Source: Candidatus Kuenenbacteria bacterium
GTDB taxonomy: Bacteria; Patescibacteriota; Patescibacteriia; UBA11705; JABHMO01
Assembly: GCA_013202715.1 (NCBI GenBank)
Contig: JABMRF010000053.1
Location: forward strand, 1-56,940
DNA: 56,940 nt
Direction of reading: 5' to 3'
How positions within the stretch are numbered: position 1 is the stretch's first letter; every line of letters starts with the position of its first letter. Both the position numbers and the translations under genes were made by a program. Positions 1-9,380 of this stretch are shown here, one piece after another. Under the pieces are notes generated by a model, which worked only from the letters and a program-made list of their open reading frames with translations, was not told the DNA's origin and ran no database searches.

Positions 1-2175
1 ATGGATCAGACAAACCCTTTAGCTGAGCTTGAACATAAGCGCAGGTTATCAGCTATGGGACCTGGCGGTTTAACTCGTGAACGGGCCGGATTTGATGTGC
101 GTGATGTACATACTACTCATTATGGTCGTATTTGTCCGATTGCTACTCCGGAAGGGCCAAATATTGGTTTGGTTGGTCATTTGGCCAGCTATGCTTTGGT
201 TAATGATTATGGATTTATTGAAACTCCTTACTTTAAAATTAGACATAAGGTATTGAAAGATTTGAAAGATCCAAAATCTGGTGATGTTTTATTCAAAAAA
301 GACTCTGAGCCTAAAGGTGTTGATCTTGAACAAAGTTCAATCCCGACTTTGGAGCTAAAAGAAAATGTGGACTCCTGGTTAACTGATGACGTTGAATATT
401 TAAACGCTTTGAAAGAAGAAAAAGTAGTTACCGCAGCTTACGCTTCTAATGTTGATGGAAAAGGTAAATTTCTTGATGAGAAGGTCGGTTTGCGGGCATA
501 TTCAAAACCGCTGATTGATTATATTTACAAAGCGGATTACATGGATGTTTCTTCAAATCAGATTGTTAGTGTGGCAACTTCACTCATTCCTTTTCTAGAA
601 CATGATGATGCGACTCGCGCCCTGATGGGAACAAACATGCAACGTCAAGCTGTGCCATGTGTGATTCCTCAAGCCCCTGTAATTGGAACAGGTATGGAAG
701 AAAAGGCTGCTCGAGACTCAGGTCACTGCGCAATAGCGGCAGGTGATGGTGAAATTATTCATGTTCAGGGAGATCGAATCGAACTTCTAACGAAAAAAGG
801 AGAAGTTGTAAAATATTTTCTTAATAAATACGTTTGTTCTAATGCTTCAACCAGCATTAACCAAACTCCAACGGTAAATCTTGGTGACAAGGTTAAAAAA
901 GGACAACTTATTTCCGATGGCCCAGCCATTGATAATGGAGAATTAGCTTTGGGGCAAAATGTGTTAGTAGCTTACATGGCCTGGGGTGGATATAACTTCG
1001 AAGATGCGATTATTATTTCAGAAAAAATGGTTCAAGACGACCGTTACTCTTCAGTTTACATTGAAAACTATACAGTTGACGTTCGAGATACAAAACTTGG
1101 TTCAGAAATGGTAACCGCAGACATTCCAAATATTTCAGAAGAAAAATTAAATAATTTAGACGCCGAAGGTGTGGTTCGAATCGGTGCGACAGTAAAATCA
1201 GGAGATATCTTGGTTGGAAAAATTACTCCAAAGGGTGAAACTGAATTATCTGCCGAAGAAAAATTATTAAAAGCAATTTTTGGTGAAAAGGCCAGAGATG
1301 TTCGAGACACTTCACTTCGATTGGAACACGGTGAGCACGGTAAAGTTGTTGATATTAAAATCTTTTCACAAGAAAATGGTGATAAATTGTCTCCAGGTGT
1401 TATTAAATCCATTCAGATTACAATTGCCAACCTCAGAAAAGTTCAGGTGGGTGATAAGCTTGCCGGTCGGCATGGAAACAAGGGTGTGATTTCAAATATT
1501 GTGCCGGTTGCTGATTTGCCTTTCATGGAAGACGGAACTCCGGTTGATGTTATTTTGACTCCGCTCGGAATTGCTTCTCGAATGAACTTGGGCCAGGTCT
1601 TGGAAACTCATCTTGGTCTTGCTGCTCATAAATTGGGTTATAATGTGGCGACTCCAGTTTTGAACGGAGTATCAGGTGAAGTTATTAGAGGTGAATTGGA
1701 AAAGGCTGGTTACAACGCAGACGGCCAGGTTGTACTCTACAACGGTAAAACTGGTGAACCATTTGAACATAAAGTAACGGTTGGTTATAATTACATGTTG
1801 AAGCTTAACCATATGGTCGAAGACAAGATTCACCAACGTTCAATCGGTCCATACTCTCTAATTACTCAGCAGCCGCTCGGAGGTAAAGCTCAGTTTGGTG
1901 GACAACGTTTCGGAGAAATGGAAGTTTGGGCTCTAGAGGGCTATGGTGCTGCGCATACTTTGCAGGAAATTCTGACTATTAAATCAGATGATGTTTTGGG
2001 TCGCGCAAAAGCTTATGAATCCATTATCAAAGGAGAACCAATTAAACTTCAGAATGTACCAGAATCATTTAACGTGTTAGTTCGAGAATTAAAAGGATTA
2101 TGCTTGGATGTTGAACTGCTGAAAGACGGAAAGAAAATATCTACGGAAGAATCAGATGAAGACGATCGAAAATAA
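1..2175 (+). CDS. rpoB: RNA polymerase beta subunit, C-terminal part (5' truncated by window)
   Basis: This is the C-terminal ~724 residues of the beta subunit of DNA-dependent RNA polymerase. The first codon is an internal Met ([20 protein letters not shown]), which lies inside the rifampicin-binding cluster, so the real start is upstream of the window. Visible family motifs are [13 protein letters not shown] near residue 47, NMQRQAVPC near 213, [12 protein letters not shown] near 331, [13 protein letters not shown] near 487 and the C-terminal [22 protein letters not shown] block. Rifampicin-contact positions equivalent to E. coli D516, H526, R529 and S531 are unchanged; L533 is Met. rpoC follows after 36 bases, the usual rpoBC order, so the two are probably co-transcribed. 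Confidence 0.98.
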   Translation: MDQTNPLAELEHKRRLSAMGPGGLTRERAGFDVRDVHTTHYGRICPIATPEGPNIGLVGHLASYALVNDYGFIETPYFKIRHKVLKDLKDPKSGDVLFKKDSEPKGVDLEQSSIPTLELKENVDSWLTDDVEYLNALKEEKVVTAAYASNVDGKGKFLDEKVGLRAYSKPLIDYIYKADYMDVSSNQIVSVATSLIPFLEHDDATRALMGTNMQRQAVPCVIPQAPVIGTGMEEKAARDSGHCAIAAGDGEIIHVQGDRIELLTKKGEVVKYFLNKYVCSNASTSINQTPTVNLGDKVKKGQLISDGPAIDNGELALGQNVLVAYMAWGGYNFEDAIIISEKMVQDDRYSSVYIENYTVDVRDTKLGSEMVTADIPNISEEKLNNLDAEGVVRIGATVKSGDILVGKITPKGETELSAEEKLLKAIFGEKARDVRDTSLRLEHGEHGKVVDIKIFSQENGDKLSPGVIKSIQITIANLRKVQVGDKLAGRHGNKGVISNIVPVADLPFMEDGTPVDVILTPLGIASRMNLGQVLETHLGLAAHKLGYNVATPVLNGVSGEVIRGELEKAGYNADGQVVLYNGKTGEPFEHKVTVGYNYMLKLNHMVEDKIHQRSIGPYSLITQQPLGGKAQFGGQRFGEMEVWALEGYGAAHTLQEILTIKSDDVLGRAKAYESIIKGEPIKLQNVPESFNVLVRELKGLCLDVELLKDGKKISTEESDEDDRK

Positions 2176-2211
2176 ATAATATAACTATATATAATATAAC
2201 AATATAATTCT

Positions 2212-5200
2212 ATGAGTTTAGAAAGTTTAAAAATAAATGATTTTGACGCAATTCGCTTAAAGCTTGCTTCACAAGAGGACATTCGATCTTGGTCCTACGG
2301 AGAAGTGATGCGTCCAGAAACAATTAACTATCGAACCCAGAAACCAGAAAAAGACGGGCTTTTCTGCGAAAAGATTTTTGGTCCAAGCAAGGACTGGGAA
2401 TGTTATTGTGGAAAATATAAAAAAATTCGTTATAAGGGGATTGTTTGTGATAAATGTGGTGTGGAAGTTACCAGAGCAGTTGTCAGACGACAGAGAATGG
2501 GCCACATTAATTTAGCCGTTCCAGTATCTCATATTTGGTTTTTGCGTGGCGTTCCTTCGAAAGTAGGTTTAATTTTAGATTTATCAATTCAAAAACTGGA
2601 AAAAGTTATCTACTTTGCAAATTTTATTGTCACGGATGTTGATGAGGACCTCAAGAAACAGGAAGTTGAGAATCTAAAGAAAGAGTATGTATCCAAGCAA
2701 AAGGCAATCAGCTCACAATCTGCTCAGAAGATGAACATGATCAAGGAAAATAAAGAAATGGCTGGAGCGGAAATGAAAAAGGCCCTTTTGGAAGCCGACA
2801 AAGAAAAAACTGAGATGATCGAAGAGCTTGATGAAGATTATTCAGTCACAGAAAAAGAACTTAAAGAATTAAAACCACTAAAAATCATTTCAGAAATTGA
2901 TTATCAAGACATGTCACTCAAATATGGTCATGTTTTTGAAGCTGGAATCGGAGCGGAGGCCATTCGTAAACTTTTAGAAAGAGTTGATATTACCAAATTG
3001 ATTAATGAACTAAATGAAGAATTGAAAACTGACAAGGGCGCACGCAGAAAGAAGTTAATCAATCGAGTCAAATTATTAAAGAGTTTAAAAAGAAATAAAA
3101 TCAAATCTGAACAGATGATTTTAACCGCTTTGCCGGTTATTCCTCCGGACCTTCGTCCGATGGTTCCGCTCGATGGTGGCCGTTATGCTACTTCAGATTT
3201 AAATGATTTATATCGCCGAGTGATTTCAAGAAATAACCGTTTGAGACGTTTGCTTGAGTTAAATGCGCCAGAAGTTATTATCAGAAATGAAAAAAGAATG
3301 TTGCAAGAAGCGTGTGATGCTTTGATTGATAATTCTGCTCGACAAAGCAAAACTACCACAGCTTCTACCGGGCAAAAAAGAAAATTAAAATCCATTGCTG
3401 ATTATCTAAAAGGAAAAAGAGGAAGATTTCGTCAGAATTTGCTTGGTAAGAGAATTGACTATTCCGGTCGAAGTGTAATTGTGATAGGTCCTGACCTGCG
3501 TTTGCATCAGTGTGGTATCCCAAAGAAAATGGCCTTGGAATTGTTCAAACCATTTGTAATCAGCCAATTGATCAAAAAAGAATACGTTCATAATATTCGT
3601 AGCGCGAATCGGTTTATTGAAGCTGATCGTCCTGAGGTCTGGGATATTTTGGAAAAGATTGTCAAAGAGGCGCACGTTCTTCTAAATCGTGCCCCTACCC
3701 TGCATAGACTTGGTATTCAGGCTTTTCAACCGGTTTTGATCGAAGGAAAAGCGATTCAATTGCATCCTTTGGTTTGTTCAGCTTTCAACGCTGACTTCGA
3801 CGGTGACCAAATGGCGGTACATCTGCCTTTGACTGAGGAAGCAAAGACAGAAGCTAAAGAAAAAATGCTGGCCAGTAAGAATTTGCTAAAACCGGCAACC
3901 GGAAATTCTATTGTAACACCGACCATGGATATGGTTTGGGGTTCATATTATGTTACATCACAGATGGATCGCAAAGATCCTGTAAAGATATTTGCATCAG
4001 TAAAAGAAGCAAAAATTGCCTATGATCTTCGGAAAATAAACTTGAGGCAGGTGATCAAAGTAAAAGTAAACAAAGGCGAATTGGCCAGTAAGATAAAAGA
4101 GAATATTTTCGAAACTTCATTGGGCAGAATTTTATTTAACAATTTACTTCCTTCGAAAATGCCGTATTTCGATGAATTGATTGACAAGAAAAAAATGGCT
4201 TACATTGTTCAGCTTTGTTTAGAGTTTTACGGATTTGAAAAAACTGCAATTGTGCTGGATAATATCAAGGATTTTGGATTTAAGCAGCTAACAAAAACCG
4301 GCTTTTCATGGGGCATGGGAGATTTACCTGACGTTGAAGGAAAACAAGCTCAAATTGAAAAGGGAATGAAAGAAGTGGATGAAGTTCAAAGTCAATATGA
4401 AGAAGGATTGTTAACAAATGATGAAAGATATAGCAAAGTTATTGAAGTTTGGACCAGAATAAAAGATGAAGTTACCAAAATGAGTCAGAACGTGCTTGCA
4501 GAGGGTGGCTCAGTCCATACCATGATTAATTCAGGTGCCCGTGGATCATGGGGCCAGCTGGCTCAGATGCTTGGAATGAAAGGATTGGTAACAAATCCAG
4601 CCGGACAAATTATTGAATTGCCGGTAAAAGCAAGTTTCAAAGAAGGATTCTCGGTTTTGGAATATTATATTTCAACTCATGGTACTCGAAAGGGTTTATC
4701 TGATACCGCGCTTCGTACCGCTAACGCTGGTTATTTAACAAGACGTTTGGTTGACGTGGCCCAGGACATTGTTATTAAACAAGATGATTGTAAAATTGAT
4801 AAAGGACGAGTAATTACAAAAAAAGAAAGTGATGAAATGGGCTTGAAATTGGTGGAGCGCATCGTCGGGCGATATTTAGTTGAGGCAATCAAAAGTGAAA
4901 AAACCGGTAAAGTGGTGGTAAAGGCAGGTGAGCTGATTACGGAAGAAATTGCCAGAAAACTGGAAAAAGTTGAATTTAATTCTGTCCATATTCGTTCACT
5001 ATTAAATTGTAAGTTAATCAAAGGGGCCTGCAAAAAATGTTATGGTTATGATTTGGCTTACAATCAACCGGTTGAAATGGGGACCGCAGTTGGAATTATT
5101 GCGGCACAGAGTATTGGTGAGCCTGGAACTCAGTTGACTATGAGAACTTTTCATACTGGTGGTGTAGCCGGCGGTGATGATATTACACAGGGTCTTCCTC

Positions 5201-6108
5201 GAGTCGAAGAAATTTTTGAGGCTCGACCGCCAAAAAAGAAGGCTTTGATTGCTGACGCTGATGGGTTAATTTCAGTTGAAGAGCAAGAAAGAACAATCCA
5301 GGGACCAAAAGGTGAAATTATTGCCAAGACTTCATTTGGGCAAAGAATATTAAAGATTACTACAGACGAAAGAGAAGAGGATGTTTATGATCTGAAGCCT
5401 GAGTTTACCCTAAAAGTAAAAAACGGGGCAACTATTGGTGAAAAAGACGTTCTATATATCGACGCTGCCAAGAAAAAAGTCAAAGCAAAGCGTTATGGTA
5501 TCGCTGAATTAACAGATACTGAATTAAAAGTCATCAGCACCGTTGATAGTGTAAAAGAATTCATTATTCCTCCGGGAACTGTGCTTTGGGTAAAAGATGG
5601 CGAGATGGTGAAGAGAGGCGCGCAGTTGACTGAAGGTAGTTTAGACCTGTCGCAGCTTTACAAAATTAGCGGTCGCCTAGCAGTTCAAGATTATATTCTT
5701 AAAGAAATTCAATATATTTATTCTTCTCAGGGTCAGAAATTGAACGACAAGCACGTGGAATTGATTTCCCGCCAGATGTTTTCCAGAGTTTATGTTGAAA
5801 ACTCAGGAGATACTGATTTGCTGGAAGGTGAAGTTGTCGAAAAAGCAACTTTCTTTGAAGCAAATAAAAATATTAAAAAGGGAGGTAAAAAGGCTGCTGG
5901 AGATGAAATATTCTTGGGAATCTCTAAAGTCTCTTTGTCAACAAACAGCTTTTTGTCTGCCGCTTCTTTTCAGGAAACAGCCCGTGTCCTAATTAACGCC
6001 GCTGTAACCGGACGAATTGATTCCCTGGAAGGATTGAAAGAAAATGTAATTATTGGTAGATTGATTCCAGCCGGAACAGGTTTTCAAAAGCAAGTTAAAT
6101 CTAAATAA
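2212..6108 (+). CDS. rpoC: RNA polymerase beta' subunit
   Basis: Full-length beta' subunit (1298 aa), which carries the polymerase active site. The N-terminal zinc finger is C64, C66, C79, C82. The catalytic NADFDGDQ motif starts at N526, with Mg-binding D528, D530 and D532. The second zinc site is C860, C933, C940, C943. The trigger-loop/bridge region (GEPGTQLTMRTFHTGG) is intact. A Lys/Glu-rich helical stretch at about residues 140-220 looks like a coiled-coil insertion after the first zinc finger. No clear Shine-Dalgarno precedes the start; the AT-rich gap after rpoB has no promoter or terminator, consistent with one rpoBC-ftsH transcript. Start chosen because MSLESLKINDFDAIRL matches the family N-terminus. 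Confidence 0.98.
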   Translation: MSLESLKINDFDAIRLKLASQEDIRSWSYGEVMRPETINYRTQKPEKDGLFCEKIFGPSKDWECYCGKYKKIRYKGIVCDKCGVEVTRAVVRRQRMGHINLAVPVSHIWFLRGVPSKVGLILDLSIQKLEKVIYFANFIVTDVDEDLKKQEVENLKKEYVSKQKAISSQSAQKMNMIKENKEMAGAEMKKALLEADKEKTEMIEELDEDYSVTEKELKELKPLKIISEIDYQDMSLKYGHVFEAGIGAEAIRKLLERVDITKLINELNEELKTDKGARRKKLINRVKLLKSLKRNKIKSEQMILTALPVIPPDLRPMVPLDGGRYATSDLNDLYRRVISRNNRLRRLLELNAPEVIIRNEKRMLQEACDALIDNSARQSKTTTASTGQKRKLKSIADYLKGKRGRFRQNLLGKRIDYSGRSVIVIGPDLRLHQCGIPKKMALELFKPFVISQLIKKEYVHNIRSANRFIEADRPEVWDILEKIVKEAHVLLNRAPTLHRLGIQAFQPVLIEGKAIQLHPLVCSAFNADFDGDQMAVHLPLTEEAKTEAKEKMLASKNLLKPATGNSIVTPTMDMVWGSYYVTSQMDRKDPVKIFASVKEAKIAYDLRKINLRQVIKVKVNKGELASKIKENIFETSLGRILFNNLLPSKMPYFDELIDKKKMAYIVQLCLEFYGFEKTAIVLDNIKDFGFKQLTKTGFSWGMGDLPDVEGKQAQIEKGMKEVDEVQSQYEEGLLTNDERYSKVIEVWTRIKDEVTKMSQNVLAEGGSVHTMINSGARGSWGQLAQMLGMKGLVTNPAGQIIELPVKASFKEGFSVLEYYISTHGTRKGLSDTALRTANAGYLTRRLVDVAQDIVIKQDDCKIDKGRVITKKESDEMGLKLVERIVGRYLVEAIKSEKTGKVVVKAGELITEEIARKLEKVEFNSVHIRSLLNCKLIKGACKKCYGYDLAYNQPVEMGTAVGIIAAQSIGEPGTQLTMRTFHTGGVAGGDDITQGLPRVEEIFEARPPKKKALIADADGLISVEEQERTIQGPKGEIIAKTSFGQRILKITTDEREEDVYDLKPEFTLKVKNGATIGEKDVLYIDAAKKKVKAKRYGIAELTDTELKVISTVDSVKEFIIPPGTVLWVKDGEMVKRGAQLTEGSLDLSQLYKISGRLAVQDYILKEIQYIYSSQGQKLNDKHVELISRQMFSRVYVENSGDTDLLEGEVVEKATFFEANKNIKKGGKKAAGDEIFLGISKVSLSTNSFLSAASFQETARVLINAAVTGRIDSLEGLKENVIIGRLIPAGTGFQKQVKSK

Positions 6109-6128
6109 AATAGTTAAACATAGGTAAT

Positions 6129-8027
6129 ATGGCCAAATCAAGTTTATTAAAAAACTTAATTATTTTCATTGTCGTATTTTTGTTTATTGGCAGTATTTTT
6201 AGTCTATATAATGTCTCTGAAAAACAAGAAGAGCAAATAAATATCCAGAAAATGATTGAGCAGATTGAACAGGAAAAAGTACAGAAAATCGAAATTGAAG
6301 GAAGTATTTTGCATTTGACTTTAAATGACGACACCAAGCAGAAATTGAAAAAAGAAAATTCTGAATCTTTATCAGAATTGTTGAATAATTTTAATGTTGA
6401 TCAACAAAAAATAAAAAAGATCGCTATTGAAGTCAAAGAAGAGAGCGGGTTCAGTTATTGGATGACAAATTTGCTACCATTTTTGATCCCGTTTTTATTT
6501 ATCGCTATCTTTATTTGGTATATGTTACGGCAGGTTCAGGGTGCAAACACAAAGGCGATGGGATTTGGTCAGAGCAAAGCCAGGCAAGTAAAACCTGACG
6601 GAAAAGATAAAACTACTTTTAAAAATGTTGCTGGTGTAAAAGAGGCGAAGGAAGAACTGGAAGAAATTGTTGAGTTTCTTAAGTTCCCTAAAAAGTTTAC
6701 TTCACTTGGCGCGAAAATTCCAAAGGGCGTACTATTAATGGGCGCACCGGGAACAGGAAAAACATTATTGGCAAAAGCGGTTGCCGGTGAGGCAAATGTT
6801 CCATTCTTCACAATTTCAGGTTCTGAATTTGTGGAAATGTTTGTTGGTGTTGGTGCTTCTCGTGTTCGTGATTTATTTAAAAAAGCGAAAAAGCAAGCTC
6901 CCTGCATTATATTTATTGATGAAATAGATGCCGTTGGAAGGCAAAGAGGCGCTGGACTTGGTGGTTCACACGACGAGCGTGAACAAACTCTCAACCAAAT
7001 TTTGGTTGAAATGGACGGTTTTGATCCTCATGCAAATGTGATTGTGATGGCAGCTACGAATCGACCTGATGTGTTAGATCCAGCATTGCTCCGACCTGGT
7101 CGATTTGATAGGCGCGTAATTCTTGAATTACCGGACATCAATGATCGAGAGTCTATTCTAAAAGTCCACTCAAAGCAAAAACCACTTGTAAAAGAAATAA
7201 ATCTGAGGCAGATTGCTGAGCGAACTCCTGGGTTCTCCGGAGCTGACCTCGCGAACCTTTTTAATGAAGCTGCAATCTTGACTGCGCGAAGAGACAAGAA
7301 AAAAGTTTCTCAGGCGGAATTGATTGAAAGTATTGAAAAGGTAATGCTTGGGCCTGAGCGAAAGAGCCATATTCTTTCCAAAGAAGAAAAGAAGATTACT
7401 GCGGTTCACGAAGCTGGACACGCGCTTGTTTCTCATATCCTTCCTCACTCAGATCCGGTTCACAAGGTTTCTATCATTTCAAGAGGACGAGCTGCTGGCT
7501 ATACCATGAACTTGCCGGAAACTGACAAGTACATGCATGCGAAATCAGAATATATTGATGATCTGGCTGTTTTATTAGCGGGACATACTGCGGAAAAGCT
7601 GGAATTTGGTGAAGTTACCACTGGCGCTTCCAATGATCTTAATCGCGCTACTCAATTGGCTCGTAGTCTGATTACTCAGTACGGTATGAGTGACAACCTG
7701 GCTCCACGCGTTTATGGCAAAAAAGAGGAAATGGTTTTTCTTGGTCGTGATCTCCACGAACAACGTAACTATTCCGAGAAAGTAGCGGAAGAAATTGACA
7801 CGGAGATTGATTCTATGATTAGAGCAGCTGCAAAGACTGCGGAAAAAGTTATTAACGAGAATAATGATAAGATGGACAAGATAGTTAAAAAACTTCTTAA
7901 AGATGAGACGGTTGAGAAGGATGAGTTTCTTGAACTTATGGGCGTGAAGGTTGAGAAAGTGGAAGAGGTTGAGGAAAAAAAAGAGGAGAAAGAGGGTGAA
8001 GTGAAAAAGGAAGTTAAAGAAGATTAA
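6129..8027 (+). CDS. ftsH: ATP-dependent zinc metalloprotease FtsH
   Basis: Membrane-anchored AAA+ protease that degrades misfolded membrane and regulatory proteins. There are two N-terminal membrane segments (about residues 10-28 and 113-135) flanking an extracytoplasmic domain. The AAA domain has Walker A GAPGTGKT at 205-212, Walker B IIFIDEID, and the SRH region RPGRFDR. The peptidase has the zinc motif HEAGH at 427-431 and third ligand D503 (ASNDLNRAT). The tail is highly charged with Glu/Lys repeats, as in many FtsH proteins. It begins 20 bases after rpoC and is followed by a terminator at 8099-8130, so it probably ends the rpoBC transcript. Length (632 aa) is normal. Confidence 0.97.
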   Translation: MAKSSLLKNLIIFIVVFLFIGSIFSLYNVSEKQEEQINIQKMIEQIEQEKVQKIEIEGSILHLTLNDDTKQKLKKENSESLSELLNNFNVDQQKIKKIAIEVKEESGFSYWMTNLLPFLIPFLFIAIFIWYMLRQVQGANTKAMGFGQSKARQVKPDGKDKTTFKNVAGVKEAKEELEEIVEFLKFPKKFTSLGAKIPKGVLLMGAPGTGKTLLAKAVAGEANVPFFTISGSEFVEMFVGVGASRVRDLFKKAKKQAPCIIFIDEIDAVGRQRGAGLGGSHDEREQTLNQILVEMDGFDPHANVIVMAATNRPDVLDPALLRPGRFDRRVILELPDINDRESILKVHSKQKPLVKEINLRQIAERTPGFSGADLANLFNEAAILTARRDKKKVSQAELIESIEKVMLGPERKSHILSKEEKKITAVHEAGHALVSHILPHSDPVHKVSIISRGRAAGYTMNLPETDKYMHAKSEYIDDLAVLLAGHTAEKLEFGEVTTGASNDLNRATQLARSLITQYGMSDNLAPRVYGKKEEMVFLGRDLHEQRNYSEKVAEEIDTEIDSMIRAAAKTAEKVINENNDKMDKIVKKLLKDETVEKDEFLELMGVKVEKVEEVEEKKEEKEGEVKKEVKED

Positions 8028-8057
8028 AGTAATAGAGAGAATCTACTTAATATAGAT

Positions 8058-8097
8058 GTCATTGCGAGGCGCCCGCGAAGCAGGGAGCCGAAGCAAT
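8058..8097. repeat. Extragenic palindromic repeat (ATTGC...GCAAT type)
   Basis: An imperfect palindrome bounded by ATTGC and GCAAT with a GC-rich middle, immediately after ftsH. It resembles the common 'GTCATTGCGAGG' intergenic repeat seen in many bacterial genomes; that resemblance is from memory. Confidence 0.6.
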
Positions 8098-8098
8098 A

Positions 8099-8130
8099 AA
8101 AACAAGCGGCTGTGAGTCGCTTGTTTTGTT
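8099..8130 (+). terminator. Terminator after ftsH
   Basis: Stem AACAAGCG (8101-8108) pairs with CGCTTGTT (8118-8125); T-rich tract follows and A-rich tract precedes. It closes the rpoBC-ftsH unit. Confidence 0.8.
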
Positions 8131-8144
8131 TTCTGAGATTTCCA

Positions 8145-8178
8145 CGGTCAGGCGAGCCTTCGAAGGCTCGCCTGACCG
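8145..8178. repeat. Perfect 34-base palindrome (GTCAGGCG family)
   Basis: The 17-base arm CGGTCAGGCGAGCCTTC is followed directly by its exact reverse complement. A related palindrome with the same GTCAGGCG/CGCCTGAC ends lies at 10631-10662. There is no T tract, so it is more likely a repeat element than a terminator. Confidence 0.75.
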
Positions 8179-8183
8179 TACTA

Positions 8184-8212
8184 TTGACAATTTGAAGTAT
8201 TTCCCTTAAACT
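8184..8212 (+). promoter_or_regulatory. Promoter of the four-hairpin RNA
   Basis: -35 TTGACA (8184-8189), 17-base spacer, -10 TAAACT (8207-8212). Expected start near 8219 falls just before the first hairpin at 8221. Confidence 0.75.
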
Positions 8213-8218
8213 TTAAAG

Positions 8219-8522
8219 AAGGGATAAAAGGAGTTGGAATTTATTTTTAACGACAGTCCAATTGTTTAATCCCTGAAATTGAATGGTTCCTTACAATCAG
8301 ACGAAAGCAGCAATGTTCAAATTGAACGAGTGAGGTTCTGTCTGATTATTGAAAGTAAGATCAAAATGAACGATGAGCAGACTGTTTCCAAGAAACGATT
8401 TCTCTCTTGTTCATTAAGTAATAAATTATAAAAAAAAATGGACGAAGAACTTGATGTTTTTAGAAACGATGCTCTCGCTGTCCATTGCCCAAAAACCTGT
8501 CGCCACTCCGCGGCAGTTTTTT
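8219..8522 (+). ncRNA. Putative structured RNA of four similar ~52-nt hairpins
   Basis: No convincing reading frame is present. Between a consensus promoter and a terminator are four hairpins: H0 8221-8273 (GGGAT/ATCCC, then AGTTGGA/TCCAATT), H1 8295-8347 (AATCAGAC/GTCTGATT), H2 8365-8415 (AATGAAC/GTTCATT) and H3 8437-8486 (AATGGAC/GTCCATT). H1-H3 start 70 and 72 bases apart. ACGA occurs right after the 5' stem arm in H1-H3 (8301, 8370, 8442) and again about 25 bases later (8326, 8395, 8466); H0 has it at 8250. Each inner ACGA closes a small GTT...AAC apical stem. The repeated design suggests a protein-binding or scaffold RNA. It does not match tmRNA, SRP RNA or RNase P RNA; 6S-like RNA is not excluded. 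Confidence 0.65.
8497..8522 (+). terminator. Terminator of the four-hairpin RNA
   Basis: Stem CTGTCGC (8497-8503) pairs with GCGGCAG (8510-8516, one G-U pair), six-base loop, then six T. Confidence 0.8.
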
Positions 8523-8535
8523 ATACTTTGAAAGA

Positions 8536-8672
8536 GGGCTCCATAGTTGCGAAGCACTGTGGATCCCAGTAGGGGGAGCTTCTTAATTACTGCAATTTTT
8601 CAATGTCCCCTAACAGGGCTCCACAGCTCTTCTCCGTTTCACTCTGAAGAGACTATGGAGCCCCCTTTTTAT
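8536..8672 (+). promoter_or_regulatory. Competing hairpins ending in a terminator
   Basis: GGGCTCCATAGT (8536-8547) is exactly complementary to ACTATGGAGCCC (8652-8663). A near copy, GGGCTCCA (8616-8623), pairs with the same 3' arm, helped by CTCTTC/GAAGAG inside, to make a terminator followed by TTTTT (8666-8670). The first arm can also fold locally with CTGTGGATCCC (8557-8567). The layout is like an attenuator, but no leader gene or ligand is evident. Confidence 0.5.
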
Positions 8673-8675
8673 AGA

Positions 8676-8704
8676 TTGACAAACCCTCCAACTTAAACTA
8701 AGAT
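8676..8704 (+). promoter_or_regulatory. Promoter of the 8811 gene
   Basis: -35 TTGACA (8676-8681), 17-base spacer, -10 TAAGAT (8699-8704). It gives a ~100-base leader before the start codon at 8811. Confidence 0.7.
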
Positions 8705-8810
8705 AATAGCAATGTAAATTGTTCATGTATCGAGATTTTGGAAATATTAATACTTTAATAAATACATGAACATTGAGCAAAGCCGAAATGTCCTTTTTGG
8801 GAGGTCCATA

Positions 8811-9134
8811 ATGCAAATAAAAACGGAACCGATCATTTGGCGCCTGGAAAATCTTGATGAATGGGGAAAGGAAGATTTCTGGTGGAAGAATTTGTTGAGT
8901 TCATTCAAGCGACGGTTCAAAGTCTATGTGCCTGAGATGGTTGGTCGCCTCAGACATCGGATGCTGATGGAAGACAAACTCGACGAACGAGGATTTTTCC
9001 TTTGCATTGTCAAAGTTTTTTCACGTGACGCAGTTCTCAAACCAGCTTTGATTGAAGAGTTTATTGTTCTTTTACTTTCGGACAACGATCCGTTTTTTAA
9101 AAAAGTAAATAAAATTATAAAAGAAGAACTGTAA
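8811..9134 (+). CDS. Hypothetical protein, 107 aa
   Basis: I do not recognise this protein. It is soluble-looking, aromatic-rich at the N-terminus (IIWRLENLDEWGKEDFWW) and basic in the middle, with a hydrophobic helix near the C-terminus (IEEFIVLLL). The start at 8811 is preferred over an upstream in-frame ATG at 8766 because GGGAGG lies at the right distance before it. It has its own promoter (8676) and terminator (9149), so it is monocistronic. No membrane segment or signal peptide is seen. Confidence 0.75.
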   Translation: MQIKTEPIIWRLENLDEWGKEDFWWKNLLSSFKRRFKVYVPEMVGRLRHRMLMEDKLDERGFFLCIVKVFSRDAVLKPALIEEFIVLLLSDNDPFFKKVNKIIKEEL

Positions 9135-9148
9135 TAGCCCAAATACGT

Positions 9149-9178
9149 AGCCCTAATCAAATTGGGGCTTTTTTTTTG
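9149..9178 (+). terminator. Terminator after the 8811 gene
   Basis: AGCCC (9149-9153) pairs with GGGCT (9165-9169), then a run of about nine T. Confidence 0.8.
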
Positions 9179-9250
9179 TAAAATGTGCATGTTGATAAAT
9201 GATTGTGCAATATTTTTTATATTTTGTAAAAATGTGCTATAATATAATCA

Positions 9251-9377
9251 CAAATGTAAAATGCAAAGTGCAAAACCACATACTAAAATTGAAATTTCAA
9301 AATTAAATTTTAGCTAGTATTAATTTTTATTTTGGATTTTGATTGTGGTTTTACATTTTAATTTTTGCATTTCCAAA
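9251..9377. repeat. Repeated-word array, TGTGGTTTTACATTTT family
   Basis: The left part repeats AAATGTAAAATGCAAA and ACCACA words; the right part carries the reverse-complement TGTGGTTTTACATTTT and TTTGCATTT. Relatives are at 26650-26695 and 50642-50790. It sits directly upstream of the membrane protein at 9381, which lacks a clear Shine-Dalgarno. An extended -10 TGCTATAAT lies just before it (around 9232-9243). Confidence 0.6.
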
Positions 9378-9380
9378 AAT

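Noticed and set aside
8219..8522. tmRNA or SRP RNA at this locus
   Set aside because: No tRNA-like ends, T-loop or CCA-type terminus for tmRNA, and no SRP domain IV core; the GAAAGCAGC string alone is not enough.
8437..8568. 43-codon frame starting MDEELDVFRNDALAV
   Set aside because: It overlaps hairpin H3 and the terminator and has no ribosome-binding site; the sequence is better explained by RNA structure.
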